A stretch of 64,000 nucleotides of DNA from Parabacteroides johnsonii DSM 18315 (GCF_025151045.1 NZ_CP102285.1:1550001-1614000), one strand, 5' to 3'; counted from the stretch's first letter, positions 1-9,224 are shown. A program made the numbers and translations. The notes: generated by a model from the letters alone, not told the origin.

Positions 1-1302
1 TTAGGCAACGATGAGTCCGGCATGAACTATGCCGATAACACATACCATTTCCGCCAGGATTCCACTTTTCTGTATTTCTTCGGACTTCCCTACGCCGGAC
101 TGTCCGCCATCATCGACATAGACAACGACCGCGAGATCATTTTCGGCGACGAATTGACAATCGACGCGATCGTTTGGATGGGAACGCAGCCGACGCTGAA
201 GGAAAAGAGCGAAGCCGCCGGTATCATCGAAGTCCGTCCGTTCAAGGAAATCGAAACATATCTGAAGAACGCGCAGCAGAAAGGCCAACCCATCCATTAT
301 CTGCCGACTTACCGCGCCGAACACCAGATCAAGCTATTCCAATGGTTAGGTGTCGTTCCTGGAGCCGAAAAACCGTCCGTTCCTTTCATTATGGGCGTAG
401 TCAACCAGCGTAACTATAAGAGTGAAGAAGAAATTGCTGAAATAGAAAAGGCCTGTATCGTGACAGCCGATATGCATCTGGCCGCCATGCGCACCGTTCG
501 TCCGGGTATTCGCGAAAGCGAAGTGGCCGCCGCAGTCGCCGAAGTGGCTTTGGCAAACAATTACGAACTCTCCTTCCCGATCATCGCGACGATCAACGGA
601 CAGACGTTGCACAATCACGACCATAGCAATATGATCAAGAGCGGTGATATGCTTCTGCTCGATGCTGGTGCCGAAACGGAGATGGGATATGCCGGTGACA
701 TGTCGTCCACGATTCCTGCCGATGCCAAGTTCACGTCTCGCCAACGTGAGATCTACGATATCCAGGTGGCTGCCCACGAAGCGGCTGTTGCGGCCCTGCG
801 TCCGGGTATCCCGTTTGTCGATGTATATGAATTGTCCTGCAAAGTGATTATGGAAGGCTTGAAAGATTTGGGATTCGTGAAAGGCGACCCGATGGAGGCC
901 GTAAAAGCCGGTGCCCATGCCATGTTCATGCCTTGCGGTCTGGGACATATGATGGGGCTGGATGTCCACGATATGGAAAACCTGGGCGAAGTGTACGTCG
1001 GCTACGACGGCCAACCGAAAAGCACTGAATTCGGACGCAAGTCTCTCCGCCTCGGACGTAAACTGGAACCGGGCTTTGTCCTGACTATCGAGCCGGGGGT
1101 TTATTTTATCCCCGAACTGATGGACCTTTGGAGAAGCCAGAACAAGTTCACTGAATTTATCAATTACGACAAGTTGTTCACATACAAAGATTTCAGCGGT
1201 ATTCGCAACGAAGAGGATTATCTGATCACCGAAAACGGCGCTCGCCTGTTAGGTAAAAAGATCCCTGTCCGTGCAGAAGAAGTAGAAGCGATAAGGAAAT
1301 AA
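1..1302 (+). CDS. pepP: Xaa-Pro aminopeptidase (M24B), 5' end outside window
   Basis: The gene removes N-terminal residues that precede proline, using two metal ions in a pita-bread fold. The reading frame is open from base 1 and reads LGNDESG before the first in-window ATG at 22. That stretch belongs to the usual N-terminal region, so the true start lies upstream and the gene is partial. Metal-ligand motifs are in order: LLLDAGAE and GDMSSTIP give the two Asp, GLGHMMGLDVHD gives the His, TIEPGVYF gives one Glu and GIRNEEDYLIT gives the other. The C-terminus is complete (stop at 1300-1302). A hairpin at 1336-1369 separates it from the convergent beta-lactamase gene. The family call is firm; the natural substrate cannot be read from sequence. 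Confidence 0.93.
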   Translation, partial: LGNDESGMNYADNTYHFRQDSTFLYFFGLPYAGLSAIIDIDNDREIIFGDELTIDAIVWMGTQPTLKEKSEAAGIIEVRPFKEIETYLKNAQQKGQPIHYLPTYRAEHQIKLFQWLGVVPGAEKPSVPFIMGVVNQRNYKSEEEIAEIEKACIVTADMHLAAMRTVRPGIRESEVAAAVAEVALANNYELSFPIIATINGQTLHNHDHSNMIKSGDMLLLDAGAETEMGYAGDMSSTIPADAKFTSRQREIYDIQVAAHEAAVAALRPGIPFVDVYELSCKVIMEGLKDLGFVKGDPMEAVKAGAHAMFMPCGLGHMMGLDVHDMENLGEVYVGYDGQPKSTEFGRKSLRLGRKLEPGFVLTIEPGVYFIPELMDLWRSQNKFTEFINYDKLFTYKDFSGIRNEEDYLITENGARLLGKKIPVRAEEVEAIRK

Positions 1303-1335
1303 TACATCACAATTCTAATAATTTTTCATGATATA

Positions 1336-1369
1336 GGCATGGATTTGCATGTGATGTGCAGTCCATGCC
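1336..1369. terminator. Hairpin between convergent pepP and beta-lactamase genes
   Basis: An 8-bp perfect stem (GGCATGGA / TCCATGCC) with an 18-base loop lies in the 76-base gap between two convergent stop codons. There are short A/T tracts on both sides (AATTTTT to the left, AATTTTAC to the right), so it could serve both genes. The T-tracts are weak, so efficiency is uncertain. Confidence 0.5.
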
Positions 1370-1378
1370 GAATTTTAC

Positions 1379-2251
1379 TCATTTTTGTAAACTGTGATAA
1401 ATGACACGAGTGATGTCTGCCATAATACGGGCATTGGTTTCGTCCGATTCTAAAGAATTTTTTATCAAGACCGCAATGTAACATCTTTCTCCATCAGGTA
1501 AATAGATAACGCCGGCATCTGTTTCACTGATCTGTAAGCCATCCGAAGTACGATCCGAATGTCCCGTCTTATGTCCGATCTTGACATTGGGAGGCAGACC
1601 GGCTTTCAGTTTATTTTCTCCGGACGAGCAGTTGAGCATGGTTTCTTCCAGAAATGCGAAAGATGTTGCAGATAAAATCTCATCCGTATATATTTTCTTT
1701 ATCAATTGTACGACTGACAAAGGTGAACTCCAATTATTATAGCTATTCATGATATTTTCGTGCATGCTATGTTCCGTCTCTGTCAAATTCAGTTTCTTGA
1801 TGCCCAATGATTTGATGAAAGTATCCACCTTTTTTATCCCTCCAGCAAAATCAATGAGCCAGTCACACGTGTTATTGTCGCTATAAATAATCGTATACGT
1901 TATTATATCACGCAATGATATGTGTATTCCTTGATTGGGATATTTGTTTCTCAAAGGACTATATGTGTTTTCATGCATTTGTTCACGTGTTATGCACACC
2001 GTACTGTCTAAGGGAATATGTTCCCTATCCATCTTTTTCAAAGCAGCCACAGTCACATGAAACTTAAAAAGGCTCATTAAAGGGTATTGCTGATTGTCGG
2101 ATAATGTAAAGATCTTGTCTTGATATAGGATTGCCACACCGACTGTCGCTTTTTTTTCTTGGATAACTTCCTTTATATCCCCAATTTGAATTTGGCCGAA
2201 CGCCATTATGGAGTAAAAACTGCATACCGCAGACATGAGGAATCGCTTCAT
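1379..2251 (-). CDS. Class A beta-lactamase, PER/CfxA-like (subclass A2)
   Basis: A 290-residue secreted serine beta-lactamase with a signal peptide ending near AFGQ (residue 20). Catalytic motifs are complete: SLFK at 60-63 (the Ambler S70-x-x-K73 pair), SDN at 124-126, KTG at 228-230. The omega loop reads TEHSMH, so Glu160 aligns with E166 and His164 falls where most class A enzymes have Asn170. His at that place is a feature of PER-type enzymes, and the family also includes CfxA and CepA of Bacteroidales. It should hydrolyse penicillins and probably cephalosporins in the periplasm; the spectrum cannot be read from sequence. Hand-counted stretches of the gene are only 32-37% GC against 57-70% in pepP. 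It is a single gene with its own promoter at 2280-2287 and no mobile-element gene nearby. Confidence 0.9.
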   Translation of the reverse strand: MKRFLMSAVCSFYSIMAFGQIQIGDIKEVIQEKKATVGVAILYQDKIFTLSDNQQYPLMSLFKFHVTVAALKKMDREHIPLDSTVCITREQMHENTYSPLRNKYPNQGIHISLRDIITYTIIYSDNNTCDWLIDFAGGIKKVDTFIKSLGIKKLNLTETEHSMHENIMNSYNNWSSPLSVVQLIKKIYTDEILSATSFAFLEETMLNCSSGENKLKAGLPPNVKIGHKTGHSDRTSDGLQISETDAGVIYLPDGERCYIAVLIKNSLESDETNARIMADITRVIYHSLQK

Positions 2252-2279
2252 TAATGCACAAGTTTGAATAATAGATGAA

Positions 2280-2287
2280 CAAAGATA
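2280..2287 (-). promoter_or_regulatory. -7 box for beta-lactamase gene
   Basis: On the minus strand the bases read TATCTTTG, matching the Bacteroidetes -7 consensus TAnnTTTG. It is 28 bases upstream of the ATG. No clear TTG -33 box was found at the expected distance. Confidence 0.6.
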
Positions 2288-2368
2288 CAGAAAGTGTAGC
2301 TTATTTTAAAGAAAATGTTTTTTACTTAAAAGAATTATTTGTTTCTTCGCTTCATAATTACAATCATA

Positions 2369-3595
2369 ATGGAACAAAAAGACGAAATAATACTGATAAA
2401 CATAAATGGTACGGATCGTCCGGGAGTGACCGCCGCCCTTACCGAGATACTGGCCAAAAATAATGCGGTTATCCTGGACATCGGTCAAGCTGACATCCAC
2501 AACAACCTCTCTTTAGGCATCTTGTTTCAAAGTAGCGAAGGCAATTCGGGGGATATTCTGAAAGAATTACTCTTTAAGAGCTACGAGCTCGATGTGAATA
2601 TACGTTTCAACCCGATCTCCGAAGAGGCTTATAACCAATGGGTTTCCATGCAGGGTAAGAATCGGTATATCATAACGATCTTGGGCCGGAAACTGACTGC
2701 CCGGCAAATTGCCGGTGTCACACGTATTGTTGCCGATCAAGATATGAATATCGACGATATCAAGCGCCTGACGGGACGTATTCCTTTGGACGAGAATGCC
2801 CGTACGCCGAAAGCCAGCGTGGAATTCTCCGTGCGCGGTACGCCGAGGGACAAGGAACAGATGAAGGCCGATTTCATGAAACTCTCCGCCGAGCAGGAGA
2901 TGGATATATCTTTTCAGGAAGAAAGCATGTTCCGACGCATGCGCCGCCTGATCTGCTTCGATATGGATTCGACACTGATCGAGACGGAAGTGATCGACGA
3001 ACTGGCTATCCGGACCGGTGTTGGCGATCAAGTGAAAGCCATTACCGAAGCGGCCATGCGGGGAGAAATCGACTTCTGTGAAAGTTTCCGCCAACGTTGC
3101 GCCTTGTTGAAAGGTTTGGATGTTTCTGTTATGCAGGAAATTGCCGAGAACCTACCGATTACCGAAGGGGTGGACCGCCTGATGCGTATCTTGAAAAAGG
3201 TCGGTTTCAAGATTGCGATCCTTTCCGGAGGATTTACCTATTTTGGTAACTATCTGAAACAAAAATACAACATTGACTATGTCTATGCCAACGAACTTGA
3301 AGTGGAAAACGGAAAGCTGACCGGACGTCATGTCGGCGACATAGTCGATGGGAAACGCAAAGCGGAGTTGCTCCGTCTCATTGCACAGGTCGAAAATGTG
3401 GATATTCGCCAGACGGTCGCTGTCGGAGACGGTGCCAACGATTTGCCAATGATCAGTATTGCCGGTCTCGGAATCGCTTTCCATGCCAAGCCGAAAGTAA
3501 AGGCTACGGCCAAACAGTCTATTTCAACGATCGGTCTCGACGGCATCCTGTACTTCTTAGGCTATAAAGATTCCTATCTGGATGAAAAAATGTAA
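2369..3595 (+). CDS. serB: Phosphoserine phosphatase with N-terminal ACT domains
   Basis: Catalyses the last step of serine synthesis, phosphoserine to serine, in the cytoplasm. Residues 1-185 form two ACT-like regulatory domains (the first opens with INGTDRPGVTAAL). Residues 193-400 form the HAD phosphatase, with the nucleophile motif FDMDST (Asp198 and Asp200), the SGGFTYFG motif and the C-terminal VGDGANDLPM loop. The ATG at 2369 was chosen over an in-frame TTG at 2339, because the family starts just before the ACT strand. It is the first gene of an apparent operon with the Dabb and C_GCAxxG genes (gaps of 20 and 15 bases). The ACT domains suggest serine feedback, which is inference. Confidence 0.93.
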   Translation: MEQKDEIILININGTDRPGVTAALTEILAKNNAVILDIGQADIHNNLSLGILFQSSEGNSGDILKELLFKSYELDVNIRFNPISEEAYNQWVSMQGKNRYIITILGRKLTARQIAGVTRIVADQDMNIDDIKRLTGRIPLDENARTPKASVEFSVRGTPRDKEQMKADFMKLSAEQEMDISFQEESMFRRMRRLICFDMDSTLIETEVIDELAIRTGVGDQVKAITEAAMRGEIDFCESFRQRCALLKGLDVSVMQEIAENLPITEGVDRLMRILKKVGFKIAILSGGFTYFGNYLKQKYNIDYVYANELEVENGKLTGRHVGDIVDGKRKAELLRLIAQVENVDIRQTVAVGDGANDLPMISIAGLGIAFHAKPKVKATAKQSISTIGLDGILYFLGYKDSYLDEKM

Positions 3596-3615
3596 CTACA
3601 AATAATAAGAGAAAA

Positions 3616-3918
3616 ATGATCAGACACATCGTAATGTTCAAATTGAAGGAGTTTGCAACTCCGGCCGACAAACAGGCTAAAATGCAGGAAATCAAAACGG
3701 GATTAGAAGCATTGCTCGATAAGATTGACGTGTTGCGCATGATCCGCGTAGATTTTAACGTGAATCCGGCAGAGACATGGGATATCATCCTGACTACAGA
3801 GCTGGACACACTTGAAGATGTCAGTACGTATGCCAACCATCCCGAACATGTAGCCATATCCAAAGGCATCATCGGTCCAGTCAAGGCAGACAGGGCTTGC
3901 GTCGATTATGAATATTAA
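3616..3918 (+). CDS. Dabb (stress-responsive A/B barrel) domain protein
   Basis: A 100-residue cytoplasmic protein consisting of one dimeric alpha/beta-barrel (Dabb) domain. It has the characteristic opening MIRHIVMFKLKE and the internal VDFNVNPAETWDIILTTE strand. Members are dimers of unknown or varied role, some acting as cyclases or dehydratases, most annotated only as stress-responsive. It sits 20 bases after serB and 15 bases before the next gene, so it is probably co-transcribed. No catalytic function can be assigned. Confidence 0.85.
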   Translation: MIRHIVMFKLKEFATPADKQAKMQEIKTGLEALLDKIDVLRMIRVDFNVNPAETWDIILTTELDTLEDVSTYANHPEHVAISKGIIGPVKADRACVDYEY

Positions 3919-3933
3919 CAAGCGAAGAGCATC

Positions 3934-4407
3934 ATGAAAGACTTTGATATTGAAGAGCGAGTAAACCGTGCAGTTCGGAATTTTGAAGCAGGTTATAATT
4001 GTGCACAGTCTGTCTTTCTGGCTTACTCGGATGTCTTTGAGTTGGAAATGGAGACAGCCAAGAAAATGTCTGTCTCTTTTGGAGGAGGTGTAGGCCGTAT
4101 GCGCGAAGTTTGCGGAACAGTCAGCGCAATGGCTATGCTGGCGGGGTTTAAATATCCGGTTCAGGATATTACCGACCAGGAAGCCCGCACCAAGAATTAT
4201 GCAATGGTGCAGAAAATGGCTGACATATTCAAGGAGAAAAACGAAACAATCATCTGTCGCCGCCTTTTGCCCCCTGAAGACGCAGCAGCTACGACACCGG
4301 CACCAGCCGCCCGTACGCAAGAATATTATCAGAAGCGCCCTTGCAAAAAATACATTGAAGATTCGGCTCGCATTGCAGGAAGAATGCTGAAAGGAGAATT
4401 GGATTGA
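3934..4407 (+). CDS. C_GCAxxG_C_C family redox-type protein
   Basis: A 157-residue protein of the cysteine-rich C_GCAxxG_C_C family. Conserved cysteines are Cys23 (GYNCAQSV), Cys60 in REVCGTVS after a GGGVGRM turn, Cys108 (IICRRLL) and Cys137 (RPCKKYI). The spacing suggests a redox or metal-binding role, but the family has no well-established biochemical function. There is no signal peptide. It is the last gene of the serB operon. Its stop codon lies inside a perfect hairpin (4402-4425) that also contains the stop of the convergent mgtC-like gene only four bases away. Confidence 0.85.
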   Translation: MKDFDIEERVNRAVRNFEAGYNCAQSVFLAYSDVFELEMETAKKMSVSFGGGVGRMREVCGTVSAMAMLAGFKYPVQDITDQEARTKNYAMVQKMADIFKEKNETIICRRLLPPEDAAATTPAPAARTQEYYQKRPCKKYIEDSARIAGRMLKGELD

Positions 4408-4425
4408 TGGCTTATGCCATCAATC
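4402..4425. terminator. Shared hairpin containing both convergent stop codons
   Basis: A perfect 10-bp stem (GATTGATGGC / GCCATCAATC) with a TTAT loop. The TGA of the plus-strand gene (4405-4407) and the TAA of the minus-strand gene (rc of 4412-4414) both lie inside it. No strong T-tract follows on either side, so termination is likely but not certain. Confidence 0.55.
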
Positions 4426-5116
4426 TGATTTGTGTAACAATACCTAAACTCCGAATATCGTTGAATAAGTTCGTATAGGAGGAAATCGCCTTTACATTCA
4501 CTTTGTATGTGATAACGGACCGGTCCTCTTTATAATATGTCTCGAAAGAGACACTCACGATAAAAACGCCTTTACTTTCCAATATTTTACGAACTGCCTT
4601 TAAATCGGGTGTTGCCGTAGAGCAGGTGATAGTCAGTATCTTGTTGACACCGTTCAGGAACATTCTTCTCTCCAAATGTTCCAGGCTGACCAGAATGAAA
4701 AGTGTTATGACAGTTGCAATAGCAGCCGGAATATACATTCCGGCTCCCACTGCCAAACCTATTACCGCCATTACCCAGATACAAGCAGCCGTCGTCAGTC
4801 CATGCACGCTCCCGTGGCTTTGGATAATCGCCCCTGCTCCGAGGAAACCGATACCCGAAAGCACTTGTGCCGCAATACGTCCCGGATCGCCATTCAAGAA
4901 ATTAGGATAACATTGCGGAATCCAGATAGAGACCAGCATGGCAGCAGTCGAACCCATACAAATCAATGTAAAGGTACGCATTCCCGCCTCCCGTCTTCTA
5001 AATTGGCGCTCTATCCCAATGACTGCTCCCAAGAGGAAACTGATCAGCAGCTTTACGGCTGCCGTGTAGGGGGTAATAACCGTATTGTGTAATATGTCGT
5101 TTATCTGTTCTAACAT
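4412..5116 (-). CDS. MgtC/SapB family inner-membrane protein
   Basis: A 234-residue protein. An N-terminal MgtC domain with about four or five membrane segments holds the family signatures AVIGIERQFRRREAG, GIGFLGAGAII and GLTTAA. A soluble ACT-like C-terminal domain runs from about residue 150. MgtC proteins are linked to growth in low magnesium and to control of ATP synthase or membrane potential in other bacteria; the substrate is not proven. The ATG at 5116 was chosen because the longer frame begins with TTG (5140), which overlaps the -7 box at 5138-5145. It is transcribed alone, convergent with the serB operon. Confidence 0.88.
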   Translation of the reverse strand: MLEQINDILHNTVITPYTAAVKLLISFLLGAVIGIERQFRRREAGMRTFTLICMGSTAAMLVSIWIPQCYPNFLNGDPGRIAAQVLSGIGFLGAGAIIQSHGSVHGLTTAACIWVMAVIGLAVGAGMYIPAAIATVITLFILVSLEHLERRMFLNGVNKILTITCSTATPDLKAVRKILESKGVFIVSVSFETYYKEDRSVITYKVNVKAISSYTNLFNDIRSLGIVTQIRLMA

Positions 5117-5137
5117 ACTTATCACATTAGTAACACG

Positions 5138-5145
5138 CAAATATA
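5138..5145 (-). promoter_or_regulatory. -7 box for mgtC-like gene
   Basis: Minus strand TATATTTG, 21 bases upstream of the ATG at 5116, matches TAnnTTTG. Its position shows that the TTG-initiated longer reading frame is not translated from this promoter. Confidence 0.6.
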
Positions 5146-5158
5146 AGTATTTGTTTGA

Positions 5159-7318
5159 TTACTTGACCTCTGTAATTTCAATCACATGACTATTTGTCGG
5201 CCGGCTTGAAAACACAGGAATGCCGACATTCATCAGAAATTCTCCGGAGAACGTTTTGCCATTGCAGGCCAATTTGGATTGTGTACCCGGAACCAAGTTG
5301 ATTTCCTTCAGTTCATAACGGGCATCCTTCTTCAATCCCTGTAAACGAAGAGGTGGCATCGATTCTGCATATCTCGGATGGATATCGAAGGCAAACAGGA
5401 CAGCTTTGTCTGCATTGCCGCTGGCATACATAACGGCAGCATGCTGGCTTTCATAAGGCGATTGCAAACGGTATTGGTCGCCGTCCAGAATGACATCGTC
5501 CAGACGTTTGAAGTTAGCCACCGCTTCCTTGCAATATTGTTGATCCGCCTGGTTCATTTCATGGATACGGATATCGAAACCTAACTTGCACATGCTGGCT
5601 ACGTCCGTACGGAACTTAACCGGCTGTTTTCCCCAACTCGTTACGTGGGCAGCCATGCTTTTAGCGGGGAAGAAGTGGGAATACCCCCACTGGATAAAGA
5701 TACGTTCGATGGCATCCGTATTATCACTTGGCCAGAACTCAGTGAAATACTTCAACGCTTCATAGTCGCAACGGCCACCACCACCGGAACACAGCATCAT
5801 CGGCAGATTCGGATATTTTTGTTTGATCCGTTCCAATACATTATACAGGCCGCGTACATACTCAACATATAAATGGGATTGCTGGTCTTTCAGATACGGA
5901 GAGTAGATATTCGTTATCGGGCTGTTACAATCCCATTTGAAATAGGCGATACCCGGATATTTCGTCATCAGATTGTCAACCACACCATATACATAATCCT
6001 GTACTTTCGGATTAGTCAAATCCAGAACCATCTGGTTTCTAAAGTAATACTCGTCACGATTCGGCAAATGGATCACCCAATCCTTATGTTTCTCATACAA
6101 CTCGCTTTTAGGGTTTACCATTTCCGGTTCGATCCACAAACCGAACTTAATGCCTCTGTCCGTCGCTTCCTTCACCAGCTTTCCGATACCGTTAGGCAGC
6201 TTGGTAACGGTTTCTTCCCAGTCTCCCAATCCCTGATGGTCACTGCTGCGGGGATATTTATTGGCAAACCAGCCATCGTCAAGCAAGAACATATCGACTC
6301 CTAATGCAACGGCTTCATCCATAATATTCACCAACTTGTCTTCATTAAAGTCAAAATAGGTCGCTTCCCAGTTGTTCAGCAATGTCATACGAGACTTCTC
6401 GCCGTCTTTCAACTGATATTTGCGTGCCCAACGTTGGAAATCACGACTGGCTTTGCCCTTTCCTTTGGCACTATAGGTAAAAATAAACTCCGGCGTGCGG
6501 AACACTTCGTTCGGCTTCAACGAGTATTCCGATGCATATGGGTTGATACCGGAAAGGATACGCAGGCCATTCTCGTTGTCTACTTCGAACGTAAAACGGT
6601 AATTACCTGTCCATCCGATAGTGCCAAATAATACATCTCCGGCATTCTCTTCCGCTTTCCTGTCCAGAGCAAGCAAAAAGAACGGAGAACAAAACATGTT
6701 GGCACGACTTCCCAACTTGGTGTCCAGCATCTTCTTACCAAAAGCCAGCTCGGTTTCCTTCATATTGACTTCGTGGGCCCAATCTCCTGCAAATTCAGTC
6801 AGAAAATACTTGCTGCCATTCAGATGCAATAAAGAGGAAGCATAATTATAAAGGGTTACAGGTTTCTTCTCCTGATGTGAAATCTCCGCATATTCCTTGA
6901 TGATGTTTTCCTTTGGATAAGCGATGAAATGCAACTTTACTTCGACCGGATATTTATCATCTTTCAAAAGAATGACCGTCTCGTTGACTCCCGGCTGAAG
7001 CTGTTTGTTTTCATGGGAGACATATTTCAGGAGCAATGACGGGTTACCGTCATTATGCAAAACACGAATAGCCGGTTCGAAATAATCTTCCATACCATGT
7101 GTCAGATAGGCTTCATTACCGAGAGGTAATTGTACGATATCCGAATCAAATGACAGTTTTTGTCCCAGATAAGATTGATACAGGCGGCCATTTTTATCAT
7201 CAACCTTATAAATAAGGCTAATGTCATCGGTCGTAATTGGAATTACAGTTTTTCCATTTGCACTCAGCGTCGCTGATATCGCTATTAGACATAGCAAAAA
7301 AAGATGTCTGATCTTCAT
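5159..7318 (-). CDS. Secreted GH36 alpha-galactosidase
   Basis: A 719-residue glycoside hydrolase family 36 enzyme that releases terminal alpha-galactose, for example from raffinose-type sugars or galactomannan. A signal peptide covers about residues 1-22, pointing to the periplasm. Domains are an N-terminal beta-sandwich (about 25-300), the catalytic TIM barrel (about 310-640) and a small C-terminal sandwich. The nucleophile is Asp463 in FKWDCNSP and the acid/base is Asp532 in FWPSDNTDA, following the CSGGGGRCD loop. It stands alone with its own promoter (7380-7387). No susCD pair or regulator is next to it, so it is not part of an obvious polysaccharide utilisation locus in this window. Confidence 0.93.
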   Translation of the reverse strand: MKIRHLFLLCLIAISATLSANGKTVIPITTDDISLIYKVDDKNGRLYQSYLGQKLSFDSDIVQLPLGNEAYLTHGMEDYFEPAIRVLHNDGNPSLLLKYVSHENKQLQPGVNETVILLKDDKYPVEVKLHFIAYPKENIIKEYAEISHQEKKPVTLYNYASSLLHLNGSKYFLTEFAGDWAHEVNMKETELAFGKKMLDTKLGSRANMFCSPFFLLALDRKAEENAGDVLFGTIGWTGNYRFTFEVDNENGLRILSGINPYASEYSLKPNEVFRTPEFIFTYSAKGKGKASRDFQRWARKYQLKDGEKSRMTLLNNWEATYFDFNEDKLVNIMDEAVALGVDMFLLDDGWFANKYPRSSDHQGLGDWEETVTKLPNGIGKLVKEATDRGIKFGLWIEPEMVNPKSELYEKHKDWVIHLPNRDEYYFRNQMVLDLTNPKVQDYVYGVVDNLMTKYPGIAYFKWDCNSPITNIYSPYLKDQQSHLYVEYVRGLYNVLERIKQKYPNLPMMLCSGGGGRCDYEALKYFTEFWPSDNTDAIERIFIQWGYSHFFPAKSMAAHVTSWGKQPVKFRTDVASMCKLGFDIRIHEMNQADQQYCKEAVANFKRLDDVILDGDQYRLQSPYESQHAAVMYASGNADKAVLFAFDIHPRYAESMPPLRLQGLKKDARYELKEINLVPGTQSKLACNGKTFSGEFLMNVGIPVFSSRPTNSHVIEITEVK

Positions 7319-7379
7319 GTTTTTCTTCTATAATTTATTAATTAGATATTACAAATCCAAGGTTTATTTTATATACGAA

Positions 7380-7387
7380 CAAAGATA
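7380..7387 (-). promoter_or_regulatory. -7 box for GH36 gene
   Basis: Minus strand TATCTTTG, matching TAnnTTTG, 61 bases upstream of the ATG. This leaves an AT-rich 5' leader of about 55 bases. Confidence 0.6.
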
Positions 7388-7435
7388 TTATAATTATTGG
7401 AATAATGATATTCCAAACGAATAAAATTACAAGAA

Positions 7436-7479
7436 AAAAGCCTGTAAAACACATAAAATAAGTCGTTTTACAGGCTTTT
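7436..7479 (-). terminator. Intrinsic terminator of pyrK-pyrD
   Basis: A 15-bp perfect inverted repeat (AAAAGCCTGTAAAAC and its complement) with a 14-base loop lies 41 bases beyond the pyrD stop. On the minus strand it is followed by TTTTTCTTG. The T-run and GC core fit a rho-independent terminator. Confidence 0.85.
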
Positions 7480-7520
7480 CTTTAATTTGTTATTCCGAAA
7501 AGGATTATCTCATCCTGTTT

Positions 7521-8432
7521 TTATACTTCCAAAGCTCCGATCAGTTCGCGGACAGACGAAAAACCATGTCTGTCACAATAGTCGTTCATCCCTTCGATAA
7601 CCTTTATGCCAACGGCTGGATCTACAAAATTGTAGGTCCCGATCTGGATTGCTGTAGCTCCGGCCAGCATGAACTCCACTGCATCTTTCCAGTTCGAAAT
7701 GCCTCCCAGACCGATAATAGGAATCTTCACAGCCTTATAAGTCTGCCATACCATCCGCAAGGCAACCGGCTTTACGCAAGGACCGGAAAGACCACCGGTT
7801 ATTGTAGATAATACCGGTTTACGCTTCTCCGCGTCAATGGCCATCCCCAACATAGTATTAATCAATGAAACAGAGTCTGCTCCCTCGGCTTCGACCGCTC
7901 TGGCAATCTCCGTAATGTCGGTCACATTAGGGGAAAGTTTTACAATAAGGGTCTTCGGATAAACCTTGCGGACAGCTTTCACCACTTCGCTTGCCCCACA
8001 AGTCGTCACGCCAAAAGCCATACCTCCCTGCTTCACATTCGGACAGGAAATATTCAGTTCGATCGCCAGAATCTTGTCCAAATCCGCTATCTTCTCAGCA
8101 CATTCCACATACGTTTCCACAGAGGAACCGCTCACGTTTACGATCATGTTCGTGTCGATGTCCTTTATCTCCGGATAGATATGATCGACAAAATATTGCA
8201 CCCCCTTATTCTGCAAACCTACAGCATTCAACATTCCCGAAGGGGTTTCCGCCATACGGGGATACAAATTCCCTTCACGTGGCTGGATCGTTGTTCCTTT
8301 CACAAAAATACCACCCAAGCGGGAGATATCCATAAAGTCCGAATACTCAATGCCATATCCGAAAGTACCCGACGCCGTCATGACCGGGTTCTTCAATTGC
8401 AAATTACCGATGTTTACGTTTAATTCAGCCAT
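7521..8432 (-). CDS. pyrD: Dihydroorotate dehydrogenase, class 1B catalytic subunit
   Basis: A 303-residue FMN enzyme that oxidises dihydroorotate to orotate in pyrimidine synthesis, in the cytoplasm. It opens with the class 1 pattern [13 protein letters not shown]. The catalytic base is Cys130 in [13 protein letters not shown], where class 2 enzymes have Ser. Phosphate-binding glycine loops are seen in [11 protein letters not shown] and GATAIQIGT. Class 1B enzymes need the PyrK subunit to pass electrons to NAD+, and pyrK lies directly upstream with a 13-base overlap, so the two form a translationally coupled pair. Confidence 0.95.
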   Translation of the reverse strand: MAELNVNIGNLQLKNPVMTASGTFGYGIEYSDFMDISRLGGIFVKGTTIQPREGNLYPRMAETPSGMLNAVGLQNKGVQYFVDHIYPEIKDIDTNMIVNVSGSSVETYVECAEKIADLDKILAIELNISCPNVKQGGMAFGVTTCGASEVVKAVRKVYPKTLIVKLSPNVTDITEIARAVEAEGADSVSLINTMLGMAIDAEKRKPVLSTITGGLSGPCVKPVALRMVWQTYKAVKIPIIGLGGISNWKDAVEFMLAGATAIQIGTYNFVDPAVGIKVIEGMNDYCDRHGFSSVRELIGALEV

Positions 8433-9199
8433 GTCAAATTTTCAATATTAAATACAGGTCCTTCAGTACATACACACACATGATGCTCATCTTTGGTCTT
8501 CTCCACACAGCATAAGCAAGCTCCTATACCACAAGCCATTGTGTTTTCAAGAGAGACTTCGCATGTAATAGAGTTTGCATGGGCATATTTGGCAACAGCC
8601 ACCATCATCGGCTTAGGTCCACAAGTGTAAATCCGGTCGAAATGTACATCTTTCAAGATGGAATGATTGGTCACATATCCCTTTTCGCCCAATGAGCCGT
8701 CTTCTGTTGTAACATACACTGTTCCAAGCTGTTCGAACTGTTCCAATTGTAACACATCTTCCTTAGAACGAGCTCCCAAAAGGAACGTAGGTGTGTAACC
8801 GGCTTTTTTCAGGATGGCCCCCAAATACAACATCGGAGCTGTCCCGACACCACCACCGATCAGCAGTAATTTTTGTTCTTTATCGGCAGGCAGCGTGAAA
8901 CCGTTTCCCAAAGGCAACATGATGTTAACAACATCACCCGGCTTATACTCAGCCATCCGGCGTGTTCCGTCACCGACCAACTGGACGAGCAACCACAGTT
9001 CATTGGTCGCTCTGTCGACATAATTAATTGAGATCGGACGACGAAGAAATGTTGTAGGAGAGTTATCCACACGTACCTGTACGAACTGTCCCGGCAGCAT
9101 TTCCGGCAGGATCTGATCAGATGTTAGTTTAAGCAGGCAGTAATTTTTGTGAAGGCTACAGTTTTCAGTCACCTTCATGTCAAGCATGTACTTCTTCAT
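8420..9199 (-). CDS. pyrK: Dihydroorotate dehydrogenase electron-transfer subunit
   Basis: A 259-residue ferredoxin-reductase-like subunit that carries FAD and a [2Fe-2S] cluster and links PyrD to NAD+. An N-terminal FAD-binding barrel (LRRPISINY, about 52-60) is followed by the NAD fold ([12 protein letters not shown]). The cluster ligands are in the C-terminal [13 protein letters not shown] segment (Cys223, Cys228, Cys231) plus a Cys of VCVCTEGP (242/244). Its end overlaps the start of pyrD. The promoter at 9225-9255 has both a -7 box and a TTG at N20. Confidence 0.93.
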   Translation of the reverse strand: MKKYMLDMKVTENCSLHKNYCLLKLTSDQILPEMLPGQFVQVRVDNSPTTFLRRPISINYVDRATNELWLLVQLVGDGTRRMAEYKPGDVVNIMLPLGNGFTLPADKEQKLLLIGGGVGTAPMLYLGAILKKAGYTPTFLLGARSKEDVLQLEQFEQLGTVYVTTEDGSLGEKGYVTNHSILKDVHFDRIYTCGPKPMMVAVAKYAHANSITCEVSLENTMACGIGACLCCVEKTKDEHHVCVCTEGPVFNIENLTWLN

Positions 9200-9224
9200 A
9201 TAATATGATTAGTCTAATTCTATA

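Noticed and set aside
346-1014. Long minus-strand frame inside pepP
   Set aside because: It is the antisense shadow of a GC-rich coding gene with clear peptidase motifs on the plus strand.
2275-2463. Short plus-strand frame overlapping the serB start
   Set aside because: Out of frame with serB, low complexity, and overlaps the beta-lactamase promoter.
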